DNA of 64,000 nt, taken from contig NZ_AKKV01000036.1 of the NCBI RefSeq assembly GCF_000269865.1, forward strand, positions 62,001 through 126,000, in the 5' to 3' direction. Made by a program: the position numbers and the translations under genes. Numbering within the stretch: position 1 is the first letter of the stretch; each line of letters opens with the position of its first letter. Positions 7,813 to 15,746 of the stretch are shown here, one piece after another. Source of the stretch: Fictibacillus macauensis ZFHKF-1. GTDB taxonomy: Bacteria; Bacillota; Bacilli; Bacillales; Fictibacillaceae. The notes beneath the pieces are model-generated. The model was not told the DNA's origin. It did not search any database and saw only the letters and a program-made list of their open reading frames with translations.

Positions 7813-8379
7813 ATGAGCGAGTGGCAAGATAGTATCCTTGTATTGATGAAAGATTTTGGTGCGTGGGCTCTTGTAGTGAGCATCGTCGTAAATATCATCA
7901 TTTCTGTGCTAGGCATCATTCCAAGTGTGTTTTTAACAGGTGCGAATCTCGTGCTGTTTGGCTTTTGGTTTGGAACCGGTCTTTCATTTGTTGGTGAAAC
8001 GCTCGGAGCGCTTGTTTCATTTTGGCTGTATCGCAAGGGCTTGCAAGCTTTTTTGCCGGCACGCTTTCAACAGTATCGCTTGCTGCAACGCTTGAAACAT
8101 GCGCAAGGCACCTCACTTTTTATGACGTTACTAAGCTTGCGGCTCTTGCCCTTTGTACCATCAGGCGTTGTGAATGTAGCAGCCGCCTTCAGTCAAGCAA
8201 GCGCTCTGCTCTTTTTATGTGCTACGATGATTGGGAAGGTACCCGCTATGCTACTAGAAGCTTTATCGGTTCAAGAAGTGTTGCACTTTTCTTGGGTAGG
8301 GAAACTTTTGTTAGCGGGAATCAGTGTCTATATGTTGTACTATCTACTGAAAAAGAAGAAAAATAGAGGTTTAGTATGA
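7813..8379 (+). CDS. VTT-domain (TVP38/TMEM64, DedA-like) membrane protein
   Basis: A 188-residue multi-helix membrane protein. The region LGIIPSVFLTGANLVLFGFWFGTGLSFVGETLGALVSFWLYR (positions about 35-76) carries the Pro, the Gly pairs and the GE..GA pattern of the VTT domain; LRLLPFVPSGVVN near residue 115 is the second hallmark. VTT proteins are thought to move lipids or lipid carriers across membranes; the substrate here is unknown. It ends in a 4-base ATGA overlap with a histidine kinase gene, forming an operon VTT-kinase-regulator, which suggests that the kinase senses membrane or envelope state. A TATGAT -10-like hexamer lies near 7781. Confidence 0.82.
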   Translation: MSEWQDSILVLMKDFGAWALVVSIVVNIIISVLGIIPSVFLTGANLVLFGFWFGTGLSFVGETLGALVSFWLYRKGLQAFLPARFQQYRLLQRLKHAQGTSLFMTLLSLRLLPFVPSGVVNVAAAFSQASALLFLCATMIGKVPAMLLEALSVQEVLHFSWVGKLLLAGISVYMLYYLLKKKKNRGLV

Positions 8380-9752
8380 AATTGGCAATGAAACTTGGCA
8401 TCTTATTTTTTGCAGTTGTTTTGCTGCTGCAACTATCCGGTTCCATTATTTTATATAATGCGCTCTTAAAAAGCCGAATTGATGAGGAAACCCATCGCTT
8501 AGTGGCGCGCGGCAAAAATTATAGTGAACTTTTAATGAAAAACAAACAAAACAAGGAAACGTTTATAAATATGGCGTCACTAGAAGAGCGATCGCCAACG
8601 AAGCTTGTGGTAACAGGCCCTTCGAAACAAGTGATTGTTAAAAGTGATGAGATTGATCCTGATATGCAAAAGATTATAAACAAAAAAGTGAAAATGAATC
8701 ATAAAGGGGTATTACTTGAAAGCGATTGGAAGGAAGATGGCTATATTACGTCGATCACCTTTGGGAAATATAAAGGAGAACCTAACGTCATTGTGTATTT
8801 ATTTCTTGATACCCTCTTTATTCAAGATATGAATGACCACTTAATGAAAGAATTTATAAAGGTCAGTCTTATTACAGCAGGTATTTCCATTGTTGCAATT
8901 ATATTTTTTACGCGCACGATTACGCGGCCGTTAATTTCTATGAAAAAAACGACGAAAATGTTAAGTCACGGACAGCATGAAGTGTCACTCGATATTAATC
9001 GTAAAGATGAGCTAGGGGAGCTCGCTCAAGAAATAACGAAGCTATCTCGGGCGATGTTGAAGTTACAACGAGAGCGCAATGACTTTTTAGCGAATATTTC
9101 TCATGAATTGCGGACACCACTCACGTATATTAAAGGCTATACGAATATTGTAAAACGCCCGACTTTGTCAGAAGAACAGCGAAATGAATACTTAAGCATT
9201 ATTAATGATGAAGCCAATCATTTAACAAAGCTCATTGAAGATTTATTTGAGCTTATGGCGATGAATGAAACGAAATTTTTGATAACAAAAAAAGAAGTGA
9301 TTGTCACAGATGTTGTTCGTAAGGTTATTGAAAATATAAAGCCGGCTTTCTTAGCGAAACGCATCCATCTTGTGTTTACGTGTGATGATGACTATTTGAT
9401 GCTCTTAGATGAAAATCGGATATCGCAAGTATTGCTCATCATGCTGGATAATGCGTTAAAACATTCAAAGGAAGAAACGCATGTGATTGTCACGGTCGGT
9501 GCGGAAGGCAATCATGTTGTGTTGCGCGTCATCGATCAAGGCGAAGGCATTGCCGAAGAAGAGCTGCCGTACATTTGGGAACGGCTTTATCGCGCAGAAA
9601 AATCCCGCACCCGTAATAAGGTGGGCTTCGGTCTTGGTCTAACAATCGCCAAGGAAATTCTGGAGCTACACGGTGCTGAGATTTCTGTACAAAGTAAAGA
9701 AGGCGAGGGGACGACGTTTATCATTCGCTTAGGAGAGGAGATCAAACGTTGA
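8376..9752 (+). CDS. sensor histidine kinase
   Basis: A 458-residue membrane kinase. Helix 1 (about residues 5-28) and helix 2 (about 164-184) enclose an external sensor domain of some 135 residues; a HAMP domain begins at TRTITRPLISM, and the HisKA block NISHELRTPLTYIKGY contains the phosphorylated His (about residue 243). The ATPase part shows N box LDNALKHS, G1 DQGEGI and G2 GFGLGLTIAK. It autophosphorylates and passes phosphate to the response regulator encoded next, with which it overlaps by four bases. It also overlaps the VTT gene. The signal is unknown; envelope stress is plausible from context. Confidence 0.93.
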   Translation: MKLAMKLGILFFAVVLLLQLSGSIILYNALLKSRIDEETHRLVARGKNYSELLMKNKQNKETFINMASLEERSPTKLVVTGPSKQVIVKSDEIDPDMQKIINKKVKMNHKGVLLESDWKEDGYITSITFGKYKGEPNVIVYLFLDTLFIQDMNDHLMKEFIKVSLITAGISIVAIIFFTRTITRPLISMKKTTKMLSHGQHEVSLDINRKDELGELAQEITKLSRAMLKLQRERNDFLANISHELRTPLTYIKGYTNIVKRPTLSEEQRNEYLSIINDEANHLTKLIEDLFELMAMNETKFLITKKEVIVTDVVRKVIENIKPAFLAKRIHLVFTCDDDYLMLLDENRISQVLLIMLDNALKHSKEETHVIVTVGAEGNHVVLRVIDQGEGIAEEELPYIWERLYRAEKSRTRNKVGFGLGLTIAKEILELHGAEISVQSKEGEGTTFIIRLGEEIKR

Positions 9753-10447
9753 AAAACATATTGATTGTTGACGATGAACATCGCATGGTTGAGCTACTTT
9801 CACTGTATTTAGCGCCACATCCGTACACCGTTTTCAAAGCATATAACGGAATGGAGGCAAAGGCTGTGTTACAGCAAGAGGCAATCGATCTCGTATTGTT
9901 AGACGTGATGATGCCAGAGCAAGATGGCTTTATTACGTGTCAACAAATACGAGAAAAGTCAGATGTACCGATTATTATGTTAACAGCGCGCAGTCAAAAG
10001 CAAGATATTGTGCATGGTTTACACATGGGTGCCGATGATTATATAACGAAGCCCATTGATGAAGAAGAGATGCTAGCGCGCATGGAAGCTGTTTTACGTC
10101 GATCCCCCGTTGTATCGAGGAAAGAAGATGCTAAGACAGATCATCATACGGGTATAGAAGGACTCATTTTAGTGCAAGAACACCATGAAATTACGTACTT
10201 CGACGCGCCAATTGTTTTAACACCAAAAGAGTTTGAAATGATGCAACTACTTATTAAGTCACCGAAGCGCGTCTTCGATCGTGAATATCTCATTCAAACC
10301 ATTTGGGGACTGGATTCAGAAACAGAAGGGCGAACGATTGATTCGCATATTCGCAACATTCGCGATAAGTTTCGTAAGGCGGACTTTCCTATTGATGACT
10401 ATTTAAAAACCGTGTGGGGTGTCGGCTATAAGTGGGAACAAACATGA
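9749..10447 (+). CDS. OmpR/PhoB-family response regulator
   Basis: A 232-residue two-domain regulator. The receiver domain has the acidic pair DD at residues 8-9, the phosphoacceptor Asp in LLDVMMPEQDGF (about residue 52), the Thr in LTAR and the Lys in ITKPID. The C-terminal winged helix (about residues 135-230) has LTPKEFEMMQLL and the closing TVWGVGYKW typical of the OmpR family. The start is TTG 9749, which overlaps the kinase stop in the pattern TTGA and is preceded by AGGAGAGGAG. It is the partner of the preceding kinase. Targets are not visible here, though autoregulation of the VTT-kinase-regulator operon is common for such systems. Confidence 0.94.
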   Translation: MKNILIVDDEHRMVELLSLYLAPHPYTVFKAYNGMEAKAVLQQEAIDLVLLDVMMPEQDGFITCQQIREKSDVPIIMLTARSQKQDIVHGLHMGADDYITKPIDEEEMLARMEAVLRRSPVVSRKEDAKTDHHTGIEGLILVQEHHEITYFDAPIVLTPKEFEMMQLLIKSPKRVFDREYLIQTIWGLDSETEGRTIDSHIRNIRDKFRKADFPIDDYLKTVWGVGYKWEQT

Positions 10448-10521
10448 ATACATTAGTCTATTTTACGAAAAAGTAGAGATCGTAAAAAAAGAGATTAGAA
10501 TACAACTGTATAGGACGATTC

Positions 10522-10560
10522 AAAAAAAGGAACTTTAGTATAAAATAGTTCCTTTTTCTT
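10522..10560 (+). terminator. terminator after the two-component operon
   Basis: Stem AAAAAGGAAC (10524-10533) with GTTCCTTTTT (10548-10557), followed by a T-rich tail. Confidence 0.8.
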
Positions 10561-10686
10561 TTTGTTTTCCACAAAATATGCACACTTTTTTGATATAAAA
10601 AATAAGGCATCGCATTTTTAAGCATAAAAGGCGATCAAACGTCTTTATATAAAAAACAGAAACAATCGTAAAAGGAGACAAGTATT

Positions 10687-12594
10687 ATGTGTGGTTTTAT
10701 CGGATTAATGAGTGCACGTCCGCTCAGTAGTGAAGCGGCGGAGGTCCAGCAATTTCAAGATATGACGAACATCATTACGCACCGAGGTCCAGATGATGTT
10801 GGTTATTATTTCGATGAACACGTACGTCTTGGATTTCGTCGTCTCAGCATTATTGATGTAGAGCACGGAAAACAACCACTAAGTTATGAAAATGAACGCT
10901 ATTGGATTACATTTAACGGTGAAGTATATAACTATGTTGAGTTGCGTGAAGAGCTTGAGAAAAAAGGCTACACGTTCCAAACAGAGTCTGATACAGAAGT
11001 AATTCTAGCTCTTTATGCACATAAAGGTGAAAAGGCTGTCAATGATCTCCGTGGAATGTTTGGTTTTCTTATCTGGGATAAACAAGAGGAAGTACTTTTT
11101 GGAGCACGTGACCATTTTGGCATCAAGCCATTTTTCTATTTAGAAGAAGGCGAGATGTTCTATGCAGGTAGTGAAAAGAAAAGCATTCTTCTAGCAGCAG
11201 ATGGCGGCATTTTTAATAAAGAAGCACTACAACATTATTTAACCTATCAATTCGTTCCAGAGCCACACACGTTATCACAAAAAATTAAACGTCTCGAGCC
11301 AGGTCATTGCTTTAAAAAGAAACCAGGTAAACCAATGCACATTCGTAAATATTGGGAACCTAAATTCCGTCCAAAGCATGAGCCAATCGAAAAGCAAATT
11401 AAAACCATTCAAGATACACTACGTGAATCGGTGAAAATGCATATGCGCAGTGATGTACCAGTAGGCGCGTTCCTTTCTGGTGGAATCGATTCTTCTAGTA
11501 TTGTAGCGCTTGCGAAAGAATTTCACCCGAATTTAAAAACATTCACCGTCGGATTCGAACGTGAAGGCTTCAGTGAAATTGACGTTGCAAAAAATACTGC
11601 AAAAGAACTTGGTGTGGAAAACATTCACTATGTGGTGACACCAGAAGAATTTTTGCAAGAACTACCTAAAATCATTTGGCACATGGATGAGCCTGTTGCA
11701 GATCCAGCAGCCGTTCCACTTTACTTCGTTGCTCGTGAAGCGCGCAAGCATGTAACGGTTGTCTTGTCTGGTGAAGGTGCGGACGAGTTGTTTGGTGGCT
11801 ATAACATTTATCGTGAGCCACATTCGCTTCGTTTCTTTAATAACCTACCAGATCCATTGCTATCTGCGATTGCAAAAGTGGCGTCTGTCCTACCGGAATC
11901 CATGAAAGGTAAAAGCTTCTTAGAGCGCGGTACGACAGCTTTAGAACAGCGCTACATTGGTAACGCGAAAATGTTTACAGAAGAAGAGAAGAAGCAGCTT
12001 TTAACAAAATATCATTCTGTATGGGATTATACGACGATTACAAAACCAATTTACGAGCAGGCAGCTTTCTATCATGATGTGCATAAAATGCAATACGTAG
12101 ATATGCATACATGGCTTCGTGGCGATATTCTTGTAAAAGCAGATAAAATGACGATGGCTAACTCTCTTGAGCTACGTGTACCGTTCCTAGATAAAGAAGT
12201 CTTTGAAGTGGCGTCACAACTTGATCCATCCGTAACCGTTTGTAACCAAACAACGAAGTATACGCTTCGTAAAGCGATGGAAGGCGTTGTTCCAGATTCC
12301 GTTCTTCACCGCAAAAAGCTTGGATTCCCAGTGCCGATTCGTCACTGGCTAAGAAACGAATGGTATGACTGGGCACAGCAATTAATTAAAGAAAGCGCTA
12401 CTGACTACTTATTCGATAAAAACTATTTATATCAATTGTTAGAAGATCATAAAGGCGAGAAAAAAGACAACAGCCGTAAGCTTTGGACCGTTCTTTGCTT
12501 CATGATCTGGCACCAAATCTATATCGAGGGAAAGTACAATTTCAGTGAAAATCTTGAAGCCGAGCGTCAAAAAGAGCTTAGCCTTGTAATGTAA
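10687..12594 (+). CDS. asnB: asparagine synthase (glutamine-hydrolysing)
   Basis: A 635-residue enzyme close in length to B. subtilis AsnB. Cys2 (MCGFIG) is the glutaminase nucleophile, and the N-terminal class II amidotransferase domain has RRLSIID, NGEVYNY and GPDDVGYY. The synthetase domain has the pyrophosphate-loop SGGIDSS (about residue 263) and LSGEGADELFGGY (about 361). It makes asparagine from aspartate, glutamine and ATP; some Bacillus AsnB-type enzymes instead amidate cell-wall diaminopimelate, so this alternative cannot be excluded. ATG 10687 follows AAAGGAG. It is monocistronic between two strong terminators. The codon use here is clean and host-like. Confidence 0.95.
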   Translation: MCGFIGLMSARPLSSEAAEVQQFQDMTNIITHRGPDDVGYYFDEHVRLGFRRLSIIDVEHGKQPLSYENERYWITFNGEVYNYVELREELEKKGYTFQTESDTEVILALYAHKGEKAVNDLRGMFGFLIWDKQEEVLFGARDHFGIKPFFYLEEGEMFYAGSEKKSILLAADGGIFNKEALQHYLTYQFVPEPHTLSQKIKRLEPGHCFKKKPGKPMHIRKYWEPKFRPKHEPIEKQIKTIQDTLRESVKMHMRSDVPVGAFLSGGIDSSSIVALAKEFHPNLKTFTVGFEREGFSEIDVAKNTAKELGVENIHYVVTPEEFLQELPKIIWHMDEPVADPAAVPLYFVAREARKHVTVVLSGEGADELFGGYNIYREPHSLRFFNNLPDPLLSAIAKVASVLPESMKGKSFLERGTTALEQRYIGNAKMFTEEEKKQLLTKYHSVWDYTTITKPIYEQAAFYHDVHKMQYVDMHTWLRGDILVKADKMTMANSLELRVPFLDKEVFEVASQLDPSVTVCNQTTKYTLRKAMEGVVPDSVLHRKKLGFPVPIRHWLRNEWYDWAQQLIKESATDYLFDKNYLYQLLEDHKGEKKDNSRKLWTVLCFMIWHQIYIEGKYNFSENLEAERQKELSLVM

Positions 12595-12600
12595 AGATGA

Positions 12601-12638
12601 GACGCGAATTAGAGCAATCTAATTCGCGTCTTTTTTTT
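12601..12638 (+). terminator. terminator after asnB
   Basis: Stem GACGCGAATTA (12601-12611) with TAATTCGCGTC (12620-12630), followed by eight T. The first 21-bp repeat array starts immediately behind it. Confidence 0.92.
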
Positions 12639-12639
12639 G

Positions 12640-12989
12640 CGCGCAGGGCGGGTGAAGTGCGGAGGCACGCTTGTTCATGCGCAGGAGTAAGCTCGTTCGC
12701 GCGAGGAGGCAGGTCGTTCGCGCGCAGAGCATGGTCGTTCGCGCGATTCGCGCGCAGAGGCACGTCGTTCGCGCGCAGGGCACGGTCGTTCGCGCGCAGG
12801 GCACGGTCGTTCGCGCGCAGAGGCAGGTCGTTCGCGCGCAGGACACGCTTATTCGCGCGCAAAGGCAGGTCGTTCGCGCGCAGAGGCAGGTCGTTCGCGC
12901 GCAGGGCACGGTCGTTCGCTCGCAGGAGCACCCGATTCAAGCACAGAGGCAGTTTGTTCGCGCGCAAACAGGGTAAAATCACACAAATA
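12640..12989. repeat. 21-bp tandem repeat array 1 (GCGCGC-cored, about 14 units)
   Basis: From 12696 to about 12977 a 21-bp unit repeats with exact period: a 12-base core TTCGCGCGCAGA (or G at positions 11-12) followed by a 9-base spacer such as GGCACGTCG, GGCAGGTCG or GCACGGTCG. One 9-base partial unit (near 12738) interrupts the period, and more degenerate units extend to 12640. The last unit changes to TTCGCGCGCAAAC and runs into AAATCACAC. Because 21 is a multiple of three and the unit lacks stops, several frames on both strands stay open, but none has a ribosome binding site. The 600-base interval 12639-13237 holds nothing else recognisable. Confidence 0.93.
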
Positions 12990-13237
12990 TGAAAGAATTA
13001 CGCATAAAATGAGAGAAATCATGCGAAAATCATGTGAAATCTCCGATATTTTGAGTAAAATCAGCGTTACAATTACAGCATGGTTGTTAAAGGAATAAGA
13101 AGTGAACCGATAGAAGTAGTATAGACAATCATCATGGAGCGTGTTTTTTGGTATAGCAACTGTTAAATAGTAAAAAAGTATATACTTGTAAAAATCTGAT
13201 ATAATGAAATTCTGTGATTGAAAGGGGAGCAATGATA

Positions 13238-13936
13238 ATGAGGTTAGGAAAGAAACTACTGATGACCTTAGGGGTTAGTGCCGTGGTAATAGGTACTTTA
13301 AGTGCTTGTAATGAAGAAGACAAAGCTTATGCACAAGTCAAAATGAATGCGCCGCTGATTGAGCAGAATCCACAACTGCCACGCGGCTGTGAAGTAACAA
13401 CACTAGCAATGATGCTACAACATGCAACAGGGAAAAAAATCTCTAAAATGACGTTAGCAAGCCAAGTGAAAAAGGATCCGACGCCGTACCGTGAGCGCAA
13501 TGGGCGCATTTATTTCGGAAACCCGAATACGGGCTTTGTCGGCAGCATGTACACGTTTAATAAGCCTGGCTTTGCAGTCTATCACGGCCCTATCGCACAA
13601 CTTGCGCGCCGTTATATGCCAGGCAAAATTGTGGACTTGTCAGGCGGTAGCTTTAAAAATATTTATACATATTTAAAAAAGGGACGTTCAGTATGGGTGA
13701 TTAACAATACGTGGTTTGACACTGTCCCGTCGCGCTATTGGCAAACATGGCACACACCAACAGGCACAATTCGTATTACAAAAAAAGAGCATAGCGTCTT
13801 AGTGACCGGCTATGATTCACATTACATTTATTTTAATGATCCTTTAGCTGGCATGAAAAATCGCCGAATTAGCATCGCGAAATTCAAGCGGGGCTGGGAG
13901 CAAATGGGCCGTCAAGCCATTTCGTATACTAAATAA
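13238..13936 (+). CDS. C39-like family peptidase, lipoprotein
   Basis: A 232-residue exported protein with lipobox LSAC, so probably membrane-anchored outside. The peptidase_C39_2-type (papain-like) domain shows the nucleophile in PRGCEVTTLAMML, the His in KEHSVLVTGYD and YFNDPLAG as the third site. These proteins are common in bacilli; most are uncharacterised cysteine peptidases or peptidase-fold proteins. The reading frame is open to GTG 13214, and ATG 13232 is also in frame, but GGGGAG is best spaced for ATG 13238. The gene stands alone between two 21-bp repeat arrays. All expected catalytic residues appear present. Confidence 0.82.
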   Translation: MRLGKKLLMTLGVSAVVIGTLSACNEEDKAYAQVKMNAPLIEQNPQLPRGCEVTTLAMMLQHATGKKISKMTLASQVKKDPTPYRERNGRIYFGNPNTGFVGSMYTFNKPGFAVYHGPIAQLARRYMPGKIVDLSGGSFKNIYTYLKKGRSVWVINNTWFDTVPSRYWQTWHTPTGTIRITKKEHSVLVTGYDSHYIYFNDPLAGMKNRRISIAKFKRGWEQMGRQAISYTK

Positions 13937-13969
13937 TAATAAAGGAATTTCTTCAAAACTTTCGCACAG

Positions 13970-14221
13970 TGATTCGTTAAGTGCAAAGTTCTTATTTCGC
14001 TCTGAAATAGGCTTTCGCGCGCAGAGGCACGTCGTTCACGCGCAGAGGCACGTCGTTCGCGCGCAGAGGCACGTCGTTCGCGCGCAGAGGCACGTCGTTC
14101 GCGCGCAGAGGCACGTCGTTTGCGCGCAGAGGCACGTCGTTCGCGCGCAAGGGCACCCGATTCGCGCGCAGAGACACGTAATTGACTCGCAAATGCTTTT
14201 TTTTCGGGTAAAAGCAGGCAT
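13970..14221. repeat. 21-bp tandem repeat array 2 (eight contiguous units) with leader
   Basis: Eight units of exactly 21 bp lie at 14014, 14035, 14056, 14077, 14098, 14119, 14140 and 14161. Six are nearly identical (core TTCGCGCGCAGA, spacer GGCACGTCG), with one or two base changes at units 2 and 6; the last two are degenerate, and the array ends in a CGCAAATGC variant. A leader with TAAGTGCAAAGTTCTTATTTC and CTGAAATAGGC (13979-14013, the two parts separated by GCT) precedes it and returns in diverged form at 14266-14306. The open frames through it lack ribosome binding sites and are not taken as genes. Confidence 0.95.
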
Positions 14222-14263
14222 TTTTACTGTGATAGATCCTCTTTTTGTATAAAATGAAGACTC

Positions 14264-14335
14264 TAAGCGTGCAAAGTCCTCATTTCATGCTGAAATAGGC
14301 ATTCCTACGCAGAGGTACGGGGTTCGCGCAATTCA
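14264..14335. repeat. second leader copy with degenerate array remnant
   Basis: The segment has GTGCAAAGTCCTCATTTC, then GCTGAAATAGGCATTC, matching the leader of array 2 at most positions, followed by ACGCAGAGGTACGG and GGTTCGCGCAATTC, which look like decayed array units. This supports leader plus array as one module that has been duplicated here. Confidence 0.7.
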
Positions 14336-14455
14336 CACCTCTCTGTGCGAGAACCACAATAGCGTCTATATCATTGTGTAAAAGCATAAAAAGGCCACAA
14401 CCATCCTTATGTTACAATGTTTCGACCAAGAAAAAACTGTAATGGAGGAATGGTT

Positions 14456-14527
14456 GTGACCCAAATTAATCTTACCCTAAATATGGAGGATTTAAAAGAA
14501 AGACTCATGGACGCTATTTTTGCTTAA
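14456..14527 (+). pseudogene. IS256-family transposase, N-terminal remnant
   Basis: GTG 14456, seven bases after GGAGGA, opens a 23-codon frame reading MTQINLTLNMEDLKERLMDA and then stopping. This is the typical beginning of IS256/mutator-type transposases of bacilli; the remaining 360 or so codons are missing. The preceding ACAACCATCCTTATGTTACA stretch is plausibly the element's left end. A dead fragment. Confidence 0.65.
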
Positions 14528-14586
14528 GAAAAGTGAATTCTAAAAAAATCATCAAGTTCATGATTTTACAAATAGCGTTTTACAAA

Positions 14587-14620
14587 AAAAGAGAGCCTTA
14601 AGATGAGGGCTTTCTTTTTT
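14587..14620 (+). terminator. possible terminator between the IS remnants
   Basis: AAAGAGAGCC (14588-14597) can pair with GGGCTTTCTTT (14607-14617), followed by T residues. Confidence 0.45.
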
Positions 14621-14662
14621 TGTGGTGTATTAAAAGCTCTGTCTATGCCGAGGGATTCTACT

Positions 14663-14752
14663 TCACTCATCATAAAAGGAGCACACACGACATGGAATGA
14701 TAAGTACCACATCGTATTCGCACCAAAATATAGATTTAGAAAATATCATTTT
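14663..14752 (+). pseudogene. IS200/IS605-family TnpA transposase, N-terminal remnant
   Basis: An in-frame stretch reads GAHTTWNDKYHIVFAPKYR, the hallmark N-terminus of IS200-type Y1 transposases (HxxWNxKYHIVFAPKYRR). After about 30 codons the match ends and the DNA becomes the 3' end of the LysR gene read from the other strand. The HUH motif and catalytic Tyr are absent. It is a truncated relic whose breakpoint coincides with the LysR terminus near 14750. Confidence 0.75.
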
Positions 14753-15642
14753 TTTGATAACGAAAGAGCATGCTGCAGAACGAATGTCTCAAAAGCTTTT
14801 ATGAGATTTTGCTTCGGATGCATCTTATCACTATATAGTGCAAAGAGCAGTTCACGTGGCTCATAGTCAACAAGTGGAATAGCTACAATGGAACCTTGAG
14901 CAAGATAGGGATCATTCACGAGCATAACATCCGTAAAGAAGCTAATTGCCACATTCGCAGCAACAAGGCGTTTAATTGTCTCAGATTGGTTTGTCGTACA
15001 TAGCACGGTAAATGGTCCATTCGTGTCGAGTCGCCATTGTGTAAGGTAAGAGAGCCAGCGGTCACCGTGAAACAGTGCGATTGTTTCATGAGCAAGCTCT
15101 TTAACCGTTACTTCACGCATGTTTGCTAACGGAGATTGCGCAGAAACAATCACTTGCATTGTACCGGTATGGAGGGGGAGTTGTTGCACCGTTGACGAAT
15201 GTATGGCAACAGCTAAACCGACGTCGATGGTTCGCTCCTCAATGCCGTTAATAATTTCATCGCTCCCAAGCTCTTGAAGCTGAAGAACGACGTTTGGGTA
15301 ATGTTGTTTAAAATGAGGAAGAATTGATGGTAAAAGAGATGTGAATAGGCTAGGGATTGCGGCAATTCTCAAGGTTCCTTCAACACGTTCTTGTTTTGCT
15401 TCCGCTTGAATATCCTGAATCGATTGAAGAATGACGTTCGCTTTGGCGATAATACGTTCTCCTTCACTAGTAGGGATCGTTCCTAGGCGTGAGCGCTTGA
15501 ACAGAGGAAGTTCTAGTTCTTTTTCTAGTGAGAGAATAGCTTGGCTAATTGCAGCTTGTGAGACGTGTAAGTTGACTGCTGCTTGTGAAATAGAGCGTGT
15601 ATACGAAATTTCAACAAGATAGTGCATTTGTTCAAGATTCAT
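14746..15642 (-). CDS. LysR-family transcriptional regulator
   Basis: A 298-residue LysR protein. The N-terminal helix-turn-helix reads SISQAAVNLHVSQAAISQAILSLEKEL (about residues 15-41), followed by a co-inducer domain with RIAAIPSLFTSLLP at about residue 92. ATG 15642 is ten bases from AAAGGAG; upstream in-frame ATGs are too near or before that site. It is divergent from an EamA transporter and a two-domain multicopper oxidase, the likely targets. The 3' end is odd: the stop codon lies inside sequence that also matches an IS200 relic, so the last residues (LSLSKK) may have been supplied or altered by the insertion. Overall length remains normal. Confidence 0.9.
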   Translation of the reverse strand: MNLEQMHYLVEISYTRSISQAAVNLHVSQAAISQAILSLEKELELPLFKRSRLGTIPTSEGERIIAKANVILQSIQDIQAEAKQERVEGTLRIAAIPSLFTSLLPSILPHFKQHYPNVVLQLQELGSDEIINGIEERTIDVGLAVAIHSSTVQQLPLHTGTMQVIVSAQSPLANMREVTVKELAHETIALFHGDRWLSYLTQWRLDTNGPFTVLCTTNQSETIKRLVAANVAISFFTDVMLVNDPYLAQGSIVAIPLVDYEPRELLFALYSDKMHPKQNLIKAFETFVLQHALSLSKK

Positions 15643-15746
15643 AAGGATCATGCTCCTTTCCATAACTTTCACTTATATTACTATAAAAAATACATATTTT
15701 ACATCATTCTATTGTATGGATTATCGTTACAGTACGAGGTGATGAG

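Noticed and set aside
12578-12992. Overlapping open frames through array 1 on both strands (RAND- and RAQ-type heptapeptide repeats)
   Set aside because: A 21-bp unit without stops keeps several frames open at once. None has a ribosome binding site, and the translations are low-complexity artefacts.
13992-14221. Minus-strand repeat ORFs across array 2
   Set aside because: Same cause as in array 1; no start signal and no non-repeat domain.
12640-14221. CRISPR array
   Set aside because: Units are contiguous at 21 bp without unique spacers of 30 or more bases, and no cas gene is in the window.
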